Shown one piece after another: positions 46,144 to 58,462 of a stretch of 64,000 nt of DNA. The notes under the pieces are model-generated. The model had not been told where the DNA came from. It was given only the letters and a program-made list of their open reading frames with translations, and made no database searches. The stretch's first letter is position 1; every line of letters starts with the position of its first letter. Where the stretch lies: the NCBI RefSeq assembly GCF_033807575.1, contig NC_084725.1, positions 4,871,001 through 4,935,000 of the forward strand, read 5' to 3'. The translations under genes and the position numbers were made by a program. Origin of the DNA: Cydia pomonella (Eukaryota > Arthropoda > Insecta > Lepidoptera > Tortricidae).

Positions 46144-46454
46144 TTTTAGCGTTGCAAAATTAAATTTTTTGTTTATTTACGGTAGGCTCTCAGGGTCGTT
46201 TTGAGGACCAAATATCTATATTAGACTCATTGCATTAAAGGAATCTAAAAGTCAGGAACGACAGTCAAAGTCTGACAATTGTACTCTACGTGAGAAACGC
46301 CCCTGACTAAATGGTACTTGATTGTGACGTCACAATCAAGTTGAAGCCGTCTTGAAAAGCTAGAACATTACGTTTTTGACAGTGAAATATTTAGTTTCTA
46401 ATAAAATTATTGCAACTATTTTTTTTTTATAAAATGAATGAAACACCATTTTTC

Positions 46455-46550
46455 TGTTCGGCCTTGTGGTTGACTTGTAGAGAATGCCATGACTCATTAA
46501 TTCCGCCATTTGTAGCTTTTTTCATATTCAATAAAGTAAAAAAAACTTTT
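46455..46550 (+). mobile_element. Retroposon 3' tail with AATAAA
   Basis: 'ggttgacttgtagagaatgc', 'ttccgccatttgta' and 'ttcaataaagtaaaa' parallel the tail at 13936-14025. Confidence 0.55.
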
Positions 46551-48033
46551 GTTTTTTTCATATAAGAAGTTACAAAAACTAAATAGGTGAATCTTTGAGG
46601 TCCTATATTTTTATATAATTTCCTCAGTGAACTACTAAACTGAAATTTCTTTATAATACTTACTTCAAACTCATTGATGGGTAACCCTAGCGCAGCATCT
46701 CAGGGATGTGCTCGTGCGCCACTGCGACGTAACGGGACTATCGAAGGCAGCGCTAGTGTGGATATGCCTTCAACATACATTCTGTTAATGGGAATTTTAC
46801 TATTTTTTAGAAGGAGGAATCGATTGTTAAAATTATTTTACACCACATCAGCTCGTAAAGGCTCCTCGAAAGCTCATGAGAAAGTTGCATTTTATTCTCA
46901 AGAGTAGCAAAGTGACTCGCTAAACTGGTAGTTTAGTTTTGAAATCTTTTTCGCGTAAAAACAACATATTTGTCCCCTAGTAAAAAAAAATAACTATTAA
47001 GCGGGTTACTGGCGTGATCGAATGTACGCTTGACATATTTTGAGATGTTTAAAATTATTTAAATATGTTTGAGTCTTAGAGGAGCTTACAGTTAAAATAA
47101 GAACCATTTGCATCAATCTATTTTTTAGGTATAGCTATACGGACTCAAAGCCGAAATGATGTCAACAAGGAAGAAGTTCAACATGTGTCGTATGCCCACT
47201 TATCATTTAGGTGGTGGTCTTTGAGCAGCATTAGCTAATACAATTTAAAGATAATTTGGATAGTAATGTCGTATTAGGAGATCAATAATTGAGCTACCTT
47301 CCTTCTTCCTCGTTTCCTCACGACTGAGGGTCGCGACAACATGAGATCGTTATTTTGTGCATATATTATAATAGGCTCTGGCAGGTCTTCTTTACAATGT
47401 CCACGCAGCGGTTTGGTGTATGTCCACTACCCACTACCCCGTCCTCCATCCACAATGTCAAACATTTTGCTTTTCAAAGCTGTCCGGCTCCCGTCTGGCT
47501 ACCAAAAAATGCGAAACTCATCAATAAACTTATATTGCTGGGTGGCAGCAAAGAAACAATTTAATTGCTATTCATACAAAAATAAATCTCATTTTGGTAC
47601 TAATGCAGTTCACTATGGCTATGAAATTAGTAAATTTTGTGTGGTTGTCATCTGACAATATGTATATGAGTATGTCTTATCCACATTATGCTTGTCGTGT
47701 TGTCTGCGGCCCACTGCTCTACTTCGATAGCTGCGCTGTACACGACTCATTATTAACAGGACCAATAGCATGCAGCAAAAACTTCACTTGCTATATTCAA
47801 CAATATCAATATATGTAGATATATTGTACCCGTGACTGAATATTTTACATAGTAAATTGACATTTGTAGGCTTTTGTTAACAAAAGAAACAGTGTTATGA
47901 AATATGATAAGAATTAACATTACAGAAAAAGCGCTAAACACAAAAAAAGTAAAAATTAGACTTTTTAATTTACGTGTGTAAATAATACTACTTGATGGGT
48001 GACGTGACGTATTTTCGCGATTCAATTTAATTC
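46551..48033. other. Intergenic, nothing firm
   Basis: 46640-46920 and 47300-47560 look like old dispersed repeat sequence but have no second copy here. Frames of 69-104 codons at 46674-47818 have no motif and overlap each other in several phases. Confidence 0.35.
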
Positions 48034-49158
48034 GTTTTTAGGGTTCCGTAGCCAAATGGCAAAAAACGGAACCCTTATAGATTCGTCATGTCCGTCTGTC
48101 TGTCCGATTATGTCACCACCACTTTTTTCCGAAACTATAAGAGCTATACTGTTCAAACTTGGTAAGTAGATGTATTCTATGAACCGCATTAGGATTTTTA
48201 CACAAAAATAGAAATTACAATAAATTTTGGGGGTTCCCCATACTTAGAACTGAAACTCAAAAAATCTTGTTTCATCGAACCCATACGTGTGGGGTATCTA
48301 TGGATAGGTCTTTAAAAATGATATTGAGGTTTCTAATATATTTTTTTTCTAAACTGAATAGTTTGCGCGAGAGACACTTCCAAAGTGGTAAAATGTGTGT
48401 CGTCCCCCCCCCCCCCCCCCCCCCCGTAACTTCTAAAATAACAGAATGAAAAATCAAAAAAAAATATATGATATACATTGCCATGCAATCTTCCACCGAA
48501 AATTGGTTTGAACGAGATCTAGTAAGTAGTTTTTTTTAATACGTCATAAAATTTATAAAAATAATTTTTTTTCATCAAACCCATACGTGTGGGGTATCTA
48601 TGGATAGGTCTTTAAAAATGATATTTAGGTTTCTAATATCATTTTTTTCTAAACTGAATAGTTTGCGTGAGAGACACTTCCAAAGTGAAAAAATTTGTGT
48701 CCCACCCCGTAACTTCTAAAATAACAAAATGAAAATTCTAAAAAAAATTATGATATACATTACCATGCAAACTTCCACCGAAAATTGGTTTAAACGAGAT
48801 TTAGTAAGTAGTTTTTTTTTAATATGTCATAAAATTAAAAAAAAAAAATTTATCGTCAAACCCGTACGTATGGTGTATCTATGGATAGGTCTTCAAAAAT
48901 GATATTTAGGTTCCTAATATCATTTTTTTCTAAACTGAATAGTTTGCGCGAGAGACACTTCCAAAGTGAAAAAACGTGTCCTGTAACTTCTAAAATAACA
49001 GAATGAAATATCTAAAAAAAATATATGATATACATTACCATGCAAACTTCCACCGAAAATTGGTTTGAACGAGATCTAGTAAGTAGTTTTTTTTTATACG
49101 TCATAAATGGTACGGAACCCTTCATGGGCGAGTCCGACTCGCACTTGGCCGCTTTTTA
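48034..49158 (+). mobile_element. 'agggttccgt' element with triplicated inner module
   Basis: Starts gtttttagggttccgtagcc and ends gagtccgactcgcacttggc, as the copy at 5301 does. Between these, a module beginning 'catacgtgtggggtatctat' and ending 'gatctagtaagtag...cgtcataaa' is present three times in tandem (48271-48570, 48571-48851, 48852-49108), against once in the 5.3-kb copy. A C homopolymer of about 22 lies in the first module (48404-48425). Confidence 0.85.
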
Positions 49159-50923
49159 TTTAACTTATACCATTTACAAAACTAATAAAAATAAATACAT
49201 CTATTAATTATTTTCTTACTTGCACATCTCTTACAAAATGTCATTAAAAATTTAGACTACAGTCATTTAACTGGAATAAAAGTATCTAAAAAATACCGTT
49301 TCACTATATACACGTAGCGGCCGATCGTAGGATCAGACAGATCGTAATGTTCCTGCGTAATGCTTGGACGGTAGCCACGTTAAACCAATGAGATAGGTAG
49401 AATAGATTCATTACTCATACTCATACTCTTTTATTGGTAAAATATAAGAATTTTACATGTCAGCAAACATTAACATTACAATACGTGTTGCATTAGGTGG
49501 CTTCAGATACCCGGACGGCAAATTGTCCAGAAATAGTAGCCCCGGGTCTCCGACGACTCAGGGAACGAGATAAAGATTTTCAAGATTTTACGATCTGCCT
49601 GATCTCACGATCGGTCGCCGACATACACGATCGCAAGCCGTAGTTAAAATTATCAACGTTATGCACTCATAAAAATTGACAACTTATTTTAGACCATCCT
49701 GTAATGCATGTTATGTATGATAATGTTTAAATGCCAACTTCATATACCTACACCACACCATTGTAATGGTGTCTTCACCTTTTAAAGGAATCTATAACAA
49801 ATTGTACTCGGAGCGAATCAACTAGGTTCACATGATCATTCTCTTAACTGTTATTGCAATGGTTTGCCAAGCTCGCGTTAGATTTTTTGAGTCGTACAGA
49901 GGAATAAATTACTGTCAGTATTACCTAGTGTGTCCTTTTACTAAATAAACGCCAGACAAATAATGAAGGACTTTGGAGTAGGCTATCTGGAAACAAAGGA
50001 ATTCAAAATGCTACCCATGTCGGAAAATCTTTTGAGTAGTTGACGGATCTAAGGAGGTAATTGCATAAAATATCCCTATGGGTCGAGGTGTATACGCAAG
50101 GCCCCCGAAAATCATAAGATAAGATAAGATATATAAATGTCTGAGTTTTGAGTTTAGGCTAAGCAATAGATATTTCACGCCATAGGTACCTAAGCAAAAA
50201 TACACGTTTAATGTTGACAAAATCTAAGGTGGATTAGTTTTCTGTAATATAAAGACTGCGCTGTGGATCTAAAGGTATGTCATTTCTTTTAAATTAATAC
50301 TAGTCTGTTATTTAGTATATGCTAAATAATTTCTTGCTACTTTTGTACGCTTTTTACTTCTATCTGTGTTATTTCTTCCTTCTACACTTCAATCACGCTC
50401 TGTGAGCGTTGGAAGGTCCTTCTGGTCTCTAAATCGATCGATATTAATCGTACATTAGAGGTCATTTTATGCTAAACATCCCAAGAACTACAATCCCCTG
50501 AGGGCTTGCACTAACACAAGCGTTCGGAATACACTGCCTTATGTCCTCAATATATAGGTAAGTATTCCAGTGCATACTGTGCTACAGCCTGTCGAGCTAA
50601 TATATACCTTACTTTTATACACTAGAGTCGCATTTCAACTGTTAGTATCTCCTTGGAATATGTCTGGGAAATGGGATAATGGCAAAGTATCACAACGAAG
50701 TGACTCCTATGGTATGTACGGGATGTCATTCAAAGTTGGACTTTAAGTTTTGGGAATACAGAAGAAAACGCAGTGGTTAGGGTAAGTGGAATACTCGGCG
50801 AACATGTTTTTAGAACCTAGTGTGTAAGTGATGTGGAGGCGCTACTGCGCTAAATTCCCTATCGGCACTAAACTTTTTGTATAAGCTCGGAAGGTGACTA
50901 AATGGCCAACGAGGCAAGACTGA
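49159..50923. other. Intergenic, nothing recognised
   Basis: No supported gene, RNA or repeat in 1.7 kb. Confidence 0.4.
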
Positions 50924-50931
50924 CATATAGT
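50924..50931. repeat. 8-bp target duplication (catatagt), left
   Basis: catatagt directly before the element, repeated exactly at 52142-52149. Confidence 0.85.
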
Positions 50932-52141
50932 TAAGGTCCGACCGAGAACGCTTTTTTTGTCTCGGCCGAGACCGAGACCGAGACCGAGATTCAATGGTAT
51001 TCTCGGCCGAGACCGAGACCGAGACCGAGAATTTATAACATAGAAAAAAACACGAATTTTGCACTAAAAATGTTTTTATAATCGAAATTCGACGATTTAT
51101 CAGAAAAAAGTTATCATAATCAATTCGTAGCGCTATTAAATAATATTTTTAGGGTTCCGTAGCCAAAATGGCAAAAATGGAACCCTTGTAGTTTCGTCAT
51201 GTCCTTATGTCTGTCGGTCTGTGCATATGTCACAGTCATTTTATTCAACAACTATACGATATATTTTATAACCAATTTTTTTTTTAAATATAAATGTAAC
51301 ATAAAGTTTATAAAAATTCATGTGACTCATCATTACAAAGGATTTTTTGATTAAGTAAACACTTTTGGAAATAATCGCTTAAAAAAAAATTGTGTGATCC
51401 CCTCTAACTTATGAACCGGGAGAGCCAAACCATTAAAACATTTCTAAATAATAAAGCTTAATAAGCAAATAATTTTTCAGGAAAATATTTTGAATAAGGT
51501 TGGTTAAGCCATTTAAGAGTTATAAAAAAACTGATCTTATTAAAACGACGAAACGGCCAGTAACATAGGCTCTTTTGCTTGTACGGCTTTTTTGAATTGT
51601 ATGAAGGTACGGAACCTTCCATTATGCGTGGCGGCGCACTTGGCCGGTTTTTTCATTACGGATGTGCACAAAAACAGGTGCACATAACAATAATCAAAAT
51701 AAAGAGTTCTATATTGTACCCCAAAATATCCGCCACAGGTGTCGTTTTGTACTTACCTACTGCTTTGCTATTTCCAGTTAACAGTTACAAATATATTTAG
51801 TATTAAAATATCCAGTGTTATCTTCAACTCACAACAAGTTAACGCGCCTATCCGATCCCAACACTTAGTATTTGATAATAATTGGCTTAAAATGTGGGTA
51901 CGAAACCAATTTAATTCACAAAAAACGTCACACCAAACGGGCGATGCAACCAACCAGTGGCTTAGACCCCGGCACTCGTGCGCGAAAAATTCAAATTCAC
52001 CAATGATAACTTATTGCCTATTCTCGGTCTCGGCAAGAATCTCGGCCCATTTTGGCCGAGAGCCGAGACCGAGATCTCGGCTCGATTTTTGGCCGAGAAT
52101 GCCGAGACCGAGACCGAGACCGAGATCTCGGTCGGACCTTA
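50932..52141. mobile_element. hAT-like non-autonomous element with GAGACC arrays
   Basis: The termini taaggtccgaccgaga (50932-50947) and its complement ending at 52141 form a 16-bp inverted repeat, flanked by a perfect 8-bp duplication. Both the 8-bp duplication and the TAAGG start (YARNG) fit the hAT superfamily. Just inside each end lie arrays of gagacc/ccgaga hexamers (50960-51030 and 52020-52130) that can pair across the element. No transposase is present; the 172-codon frame at 51739-52257 runs through the right array and out of the element. An 'agggttccgt' element is nested at 51146-51654. Confidence 0.85.
51146..51654 (+). mobile_element. 'agggttccgt' element nested in the hAT-like element
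   Basis: Starts tttttagggttccgtagcca and ends 'gcgcacttggccggtttttt'. The inner part is diverged and lacks the 48-kb module. Confidence 0.75.
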
Positions 52142-52149
52142 CATATAGT
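52142..52149. repeat. 8-bp target duplication (catatagt), right
   Basis: Exact repeat of 50924-50931. Confidence 0.85.
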
Positions 52150-52662
52150 GACTTAACTGACAATATACATAACAAATTAAATAATTCAACGATACATAGG
52201 TACTTATCGTATGTATGCGTATTACATATTCGAATACAAACATTTTTTTATTTGTAACTCACTTTAGTCCATTTTGTAATACTCCACTTTGAACCGACCC
52301 GGGCGGGTAGTAAAATCGTGAGTTTTTTCAATATCATTAGCAAACGTCGTCATATTTCAACCAATTTATACAAAACCTTAACAAATTATACACCTAAACT
52401 TTCCTCAAGAATCATTCTATTGATAGGTCAAAACCATATGAAAATCCATTCAGTAATATTTTTTAAAATTTAGCGCGAACATACAGACAGACTCGGCGGG
52501 GGACTTCTTTTTATAAGGTGTACATCGCGCTCAAGAATATTATGGGTAGTTAGAAATAATTATACAGACGGGGACAAATTAGATTCAGTAGGGTAACAAG
52601 GGAACAAGATTGTAAATTGTAAATGTGTTTTTTTTTTTCATAAATTGGCTAACAAACATACT
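52150..52662. other. Intergenic, nothing recognised
   Basis: No gene or assigned repeat. Confidence 0.4.
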
Positions 52663-52774
52663 GCCCGATTCGAAGAACGGCTTCTGTCAATTATACGACA
52701 TATAAACGATATCTAAATGAGAACTTATCTAAACCAGAACTTGTCGTTATCGTATCTCATTCTTCGAATCGGGC
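52663..52774. mobile_element. Short fold-back element, copy 1
   Basis: gcccgattcgaagaa pairs with ttcttcgaatcgggc; inner 'ataaacgatatctaaatgag' and 'gttatcgtatctcat' pair in part. A second copy runs into the window end at 63892-63995. Confidence 0.75.
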
Positions 52775-53630
52775 CGTTAAAGCTTTTAACCACCTGGAGA
52801 CGCCTTGTCTGTAATTTTCTGTACAAAATAGTCTACCGATTTTAGCACATACAATAAGTAGGTATGACGTGAGTATGACCATGAGGTGAGGTGAGGTTTT
52901 CGACAGAGGGGTAAGCTCTTAAAAGCGACTCCGGTTGGTTTAATGCTCTAAGCTAACAAATAAATCCAAACATCCTGCTAAAATCCCATTAATTTTAAAC
53001 CTAAACAAGCTAGGTAACAAAACCAAACACCATAGCCCAACTAAAACCTCACTAAACAAAGCTAACCACCCAATAATGTTCTCATAACGGTAATAATTCA
53101 ATATTTAGTACCACTCGTACTCCACACAATATTTCAACAGTTTAGCTAACCTAATTCTCTATCATACGTTCATCTCCAACCCAAACTCAACCTTATTTAA
53201 CCGAATTAAAACCTAATTCAGTTTGGGAATGTCTCCAGGAGTCGTTACGTAAGATTTTAAGGTCACTACAATTGCATAACACAGTACATTACTATTATAT
53301 CCAGTGTAAGTTGATCCGTGGGAGTGTATTGAAATGCGCGGGGGGTTTGGAGCTTCGGGTGTTAGGGGGAGAGGGGAAGGTCAGGTTATAACGGTCTTTG
53401 GGTTAGTTAATTTTAGAACGTTCGTTTTGAAAGAGCGCGCGCTAAATCTTGTTTCGATTAGAAAAATATTGGGCAAGCGGCGGCCGGGCGGCGGGGTGAA
53501 GGTTCCGTAGGTTTGTAATGCTAATGAAATACTAATATTATCTTTATTACATTTAAGAAAGGTTTCCGAAAAAACCGAATAAATTAATACAATGTATTGT
53601 ATTCCTTGCAAGATATTTAAATTACATTAC
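52775..53630. other. Intergenic, nothing recognised
   Basis: A CT/CAAC-rich stretch at 52960-53240 and a G-rich patch at 53335-53385. No gene. Confidence 0.4.
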
Positions 53631-53635
53631 ACATC
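53631..53635. repeat. 5-bp target duplication (acatc), LTR copy B, left
   Basis: acatc abuts the LTR and is repeated exactly at 62295-62299. Confidence 0.85.
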
Positions 53636-54213
53636 TGTCGCGAACGTATTGCGAACCAGCTAATATTTGCCAACGTCATGGAGTAGATGGCGCTAGTAGT
53701 CACGTTTAATTTAAGTAACCGCTTCTAGGTTATTGGGATTTTTTGAGGGAAGTTGAGAGGGTAGATGAGAACGACAGTAGGAAAAAGGAGGTTGTGTGCG
53801 AACAAATCGACGCGGCAGTGATATTTGCTTTTAGATCAAGTCAAGAACGTTCTTATGGTGTTATTAGAATAATGATGTGTCTCTGGTATATTGTGACCAA
53901 CGTTATCAGTACTCAGAGTGAACAGTGATCCAGTGAGGCTAATATGAACTTAAGGTAAACTTTGTGTGCGGAATGGGGTCGCTATAAGGGGAGGTTTGGA
54001 GGCGACTATTAAGCTCAAGAAACTAGGTTGGATAATCATATGAAACTCATTTACATGCAGGTAATAAAGTCGGACACCAGCACAACTCATATCGTCATCT
54101 CACTAACGTCCAGGCCTCGTATAGGTATGTAGTATGTTTACATATCGCTTTCCAGTATCCGTAAAAGCATTAGCTCATTCGATAGGTTAATAAGTATGGT
54201 GAGCTTGACGACA
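53636..54213 (+). repeat. 5' LTR of copy B
   Basis: 578 bp, starts tgtcgcgaacgtattgcg and ends gagcttgacgaca. The 61-codon frame inside (53743-53928) is repeated without change in the 3' LTR, as expected from LTR identity; it is not a gene. Confidence 0.9.
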
Positions 54214-54230
54214 TGGTGGAGATGCTGGGA
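54214..54230 (+). promoter_or_regulatory. Primer binding site candidate, copy B
   Basis: tggtggagatgctggga directly follows the 5' LTR; one base shorter than in copy A. Confidence 0.6.
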
Positions 54231-56204
54231 TTTTTTATTCACATGTACTGTTGTCATCATCAAAAGTAACATGTTTCTCTCTAACAGATGAAAAGTCAAT
54301 GTATTTACGCGCGTACAACTACAAAGCTGCATTTTTTGGTTTATTTAATTCAATTTAATGTTTTATTTCAACCATGAAGCTCATATTTATGTAACCCTTT
54401 TCTTGCAAAAAGGTATTCAGCAGGCGAATGTTAGTGGTTCACCTGAGCACATAAGCAATTGAGTACCTACATTTTAACTGAACATTCTTGCTCTTTAATA
54501 TACAAGAGATTGCAAGTGTCAGTAGGTATCATAATATAGTTTATAAAAAGCAGATATCTAAATACATACTTTCACGATTATTAATATTTTGCGACAAAGG
54601 GTAGTCTGAATTAAAAGGCTCTCTTTAATCTTTGAAAACAGTGTGTTAATTAGCCCTAAAGCAGCAATAAGCAGTGGAATGGAATTTCAAGTGATGGTTT
54701 TGATATTTAAAGGATTCATTTATATTTTTTATATTTTAGACCCAGTATTTGTCACTGATTGATGTGATAAAAATGTTTGTGTTTCACCAGAGCAGCAAAG
54801 TTTGTTTTCAACTCACGTGACTTGAAACCCTCGGAACGCTCAAGATTCTACTTTTTTAACCACTCGCTACGCTCATGGTTATGTGTGACGTTACTAAACA
54901 GGTTCAACATTTCTATGTTAAAAGAATTCTCATTCTCTCATTCGAGGAGTGGCAAAAATTGTCACATCAGAAAATATAGTTACCTCTACCTACTAATAAA
55001 AGGTAATCAGTAATCATTCATCATTCAGGTAGGTATCAGTAAACATAGGTAATTAGGTATAGTTGACACCCCTATTACGGACGTGGCACCAGTATTGGTA
55101 TGTTTACTATAAATTCTATAAAACAAGTATTTATCATCAGTTTTTAAACACTGACTTAGTAACATTTTACCTTCAACAAGAGCCATAGAACTCTTAAGTC
55201 TCACATTTCATTATATTGAAACCAAGTACCTAACTAAATATTTCACTAAACATGTCAAAACTAATAAAGGGCGAAAGGACATTCAACTCAAATTTTAACG
55301 CCCAAAGCGGTAGATTTTTATTCAATTGTCAGTGAAGTGTCAGCAATTATCCAATTGTTATCTTCAAGTCCTATAATTGGTGCCATTACCATACCTGCTC
55401 ATACCTAACATGTTTAAATTGAACAAGTTTAACTATAATCTATATATTTAGGTATATTATGTTACGTTAAATTTGATATTTATGTTTGATTATGTAGGGG
55501 ACAAGGTACTTTACCTACGTGTTTAGATTTAGTTGCCTGACCAATCTTTGATATAAATTAAATAAAATCATGCACTAATAAACATTTGCGACATTTTGAA
55601 TTGAAATTTGCTGGTCAATTTGTGTTGTGACCCAGGATGCATCCTTTCAAACAGCGACTTTATCACAGATTCAAATCATACTGTTGATCAACAATTCATT
55701 AACAAAATAATTAACATTTTAATATTAAAATAATAAGAATCAAACTCTCACATTCATTGTTCTGTTTGGCGGAATAGTTGTTATAGTTAATAGTATCAAA
55801 TTTAAAGTTTATTTATCATGCGGATAGTTGATATAATGCCTTGCCGACTGTCGTTGCTTACAAACCAGTTTAGGTCTGACCTCCGATTTGGTATATTTTC
55901 TGTAACTTCGGGATCTAGTTATATTGCTGTTTATAATATTTTGTGAAAAGGACCATAATCTCTTATGAATCATGATGCTTTTGTATAACACGCATTGCTT
56001 GCAGAATATCTACTTTATCACTAATTATCAGCTCAGCCCTGATTTGATTCGTCGTGCGCGCAAGTGTGCGTGGTGTATGGAAACAATTTATACTGGGTGT
56101 CTTTTTAGAAAACGAATGTATCATGTTTAACGTATTAGGTAGGAACCAGATTTAACATTCGTTCGTTATATGATCCATAAATATTCTCTTAGAATGAAAC
56201 AAAA
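54231..56204. other. AT-rich non-coding body of copy B, PBS-proximal part
   Basis: Position expected for gag, but no long frame or zinc knuckle. Sequence parallels 38221-40150 of copy A in reverse. Confidence 0.5.
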
Positions 56205-56395
56205 TTTATTTTATCAAGATTAATAAAATAATACAGTACAAATATTCTTTGTTGCTCACCAATATAAAAACGAAAATAACATACAGATTAAGCACATAAC
56301 TCAAACTATCGTGCACAACAAGCGGTCTTATCGCTGAAGAGCAATATCTTCTAAACAACCAAACTAGGCTATTATAATCGTATATTTTGCGCATC
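56205..56395 (-). mobile_element. LINE 3' UTR tail (family L3) inside copy B
   Basis: Reverse of the tail at 38030-38220; the block complementary to 'caagcggtcttatcgctgaa' is the landmark. Confidence 0.65.
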
Positions 56396-57889
56396 CATAT
56401 CTTCGCTAAGCTAAAATCAGAAGCATTCGCATTGCGTGTAATTCAAAATTCGAAATTAACCCTTTCAGTTCGTTTGAAGGACTAGAACCACTCATAACAT
56501 AAGAGATGTTAAGGAATGTCTTGCCTCATTGTTGTTTGTTGTTACAGTTGTAAGGTATTGGTACGGGTTGGTTTCTTAGAAGTTATAGGTATCATTTAGA
56601 TGTATATATAACCTGTAACGTGCCTTAGTGAAAATGCAGGAGGCACTTGAAATCAGATTACAATTTGATGTCATAATATGTACATGGCTATCCAAACTCA
56701 AAGGACCAGGACCATCATTGAGACATAATCAGAATCGCGCAGCCACTCCAATGGCACTAGCAAACTGCCAATAATGGGGCTCTCGCTAGATTTAACAGTT
56801 GGCATGCATGATATTGCTGTCCTGAAAAATAAACGGTTAAAAGGATTGTAAACGAATAAAGAACTGCCGAATATATTATGTTTAAATAATATTCACTTAC
56901 TTTTTCTGTTCATGTAACTCAGCACAGTATCTTGATTCAATCCCAATTAACATTCCAATCTAGAGATTGTCATCAGAGAATCAGTAAATATCAACTTGTA
57001 TAACAGTAAATTGCAAAGGCAAAACTGTTTAGTATAAGCCACCAGGCTATTATAATATGTTTGCACCTAAGCCATACCCTATAGGTATAAGGACTTCCTA
57101 TTATTATTCAACCATTGATTCATAGTGTGGACAGTCACAGATTAGCGATTTGATATAAACTAATTAGATAAATATTAACCTAACTTCTGAATTGTGTCTG
57201 TATCTATGTCATGTACATGCGATGACCCAAACCTAGGGTTAAAAATATTAAAATATATTATTATTGAGAAGACTTCAAATGAAAGGCATACTAATTGAAT
57301 GAGCTAGTGGTTTCTTTATTATCTATTTTATTCGAACAAAAACAGGTAAGGGAGTGGTAGATAATTTAAAGAATAGTCACTAGCCATGCATAACTATTTT
57401 AATTTTGTTAAATGAAAGTGGAATCGAGCAGTAGATGTCAACTCAATCGAGTCTACTCGTCGTAGATGTGCATATTAAGTACCTTCAACCTTCATACTCA
57501 TAGTAATAATTACAAAGGCGGTAGAAGACCATGGTGGATACATTTCTGAATAAGATCAGAATTTCTCAAGTATTGTGTTATTTTAATAAATGTAATGACA
57601 GAAGGAATTCAGATATAATATCATCTATGTTGTATAATATCATCTTTAGAAACAATAAAAAGAACTTTATTATTAATTATTTTAGTATGCAAAAGCTCAG
57701 ACCATTAAACCTTTAAAAGGAAGAGATTAATCATAAGCCAAATAATTATTGATAATTATTGATCGGGACACCTCAGCTTGTTAGCTTATTTATCAGATTT
57801 AATCGAATTTAAATGCAGACTGGAGCTACACTATGATCCCAAGAATCATAATCACAATTAGAATCAGATGTCATATAAGGAAGTTCGAT
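56396..57889. other. AT-rich non-coding body of copy B
   Basis: Parallels 36512-38029 of copy A. The only shared frame is 57531-57716 (61 codons, three differences), not recognised. Confidence 0.45.
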
Positions 57890-58135
57890 ATCTTTCTTGA
57901 TTCATTTTAATATTGACGTGAAATATCGTAGTGTTAAGGCTGCACTTGACGCCAATGACCTCGCGCGTGTGGGCGGAGCTTTATACCCCTCACCGCACCA
58001 CCCGCTGCATAAGATCGAGCGCGCAGAGCTATGCGTTCGAAATAGAATATCGCTTGCTCGCGCGTGCAATGCAGCACAGGTCCGTCTAGCAACACGACTT
58101 GCCTCGCACTGCCTCCGCAGAGGGGGGTGATGGTG
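57890..58135 (-). promoter_or_regulatory. GC-rich island with TATA and GC boxes, copy B
   Basis: On the minus strand TATAAA (57985-57980) is followed by the same GC box and start-site region as in copy A. The 77-codon plus frame (57897-58130) differs from that of copy A at three residues. Confidence 0.4.
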
Positions 58136-58462
58136 GCATCTAGGCGGAATTTAGGCTTATTGTTTTTAGGAATTGAGGCATAGTTTTATGAAATTGCAAA
58201 AAGCAAGTAAACCAAATCATTTTATAGTGTCTTGTGAGAATGATTGTAAAGTTTCATATTTTTGCAGAAGTAATACCGATCTAACTGAAAGAAATATAGT
58301 TGTGTACATTAAAATAGATTTCCAGGAAAATATATCGTTGGTCATATCTTGTAGATTGTTATATATTTTTTGCTGCTCAGAAAGTATCAATCTTTAATAT
58401 AAAATATGGTTCTGAATAACTTAGTTTTACGGTATTTTGCGGGAAGAGGAGCCGTAATTGTT

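Noticed and set aside
51739..52257. 172-codon plus-strand ORF
   Set aside because: It runs through the GAGACC array and across the end of the hAT-like element; the Arg/Pro/Ser-rich stretch is the array translated, with no family motif.
53743..53928. 61-codon ORF, repeated at 61824-62009
   Set aside because: Identical only because it lies in the two LTRs of copy B; no gag or other motif.
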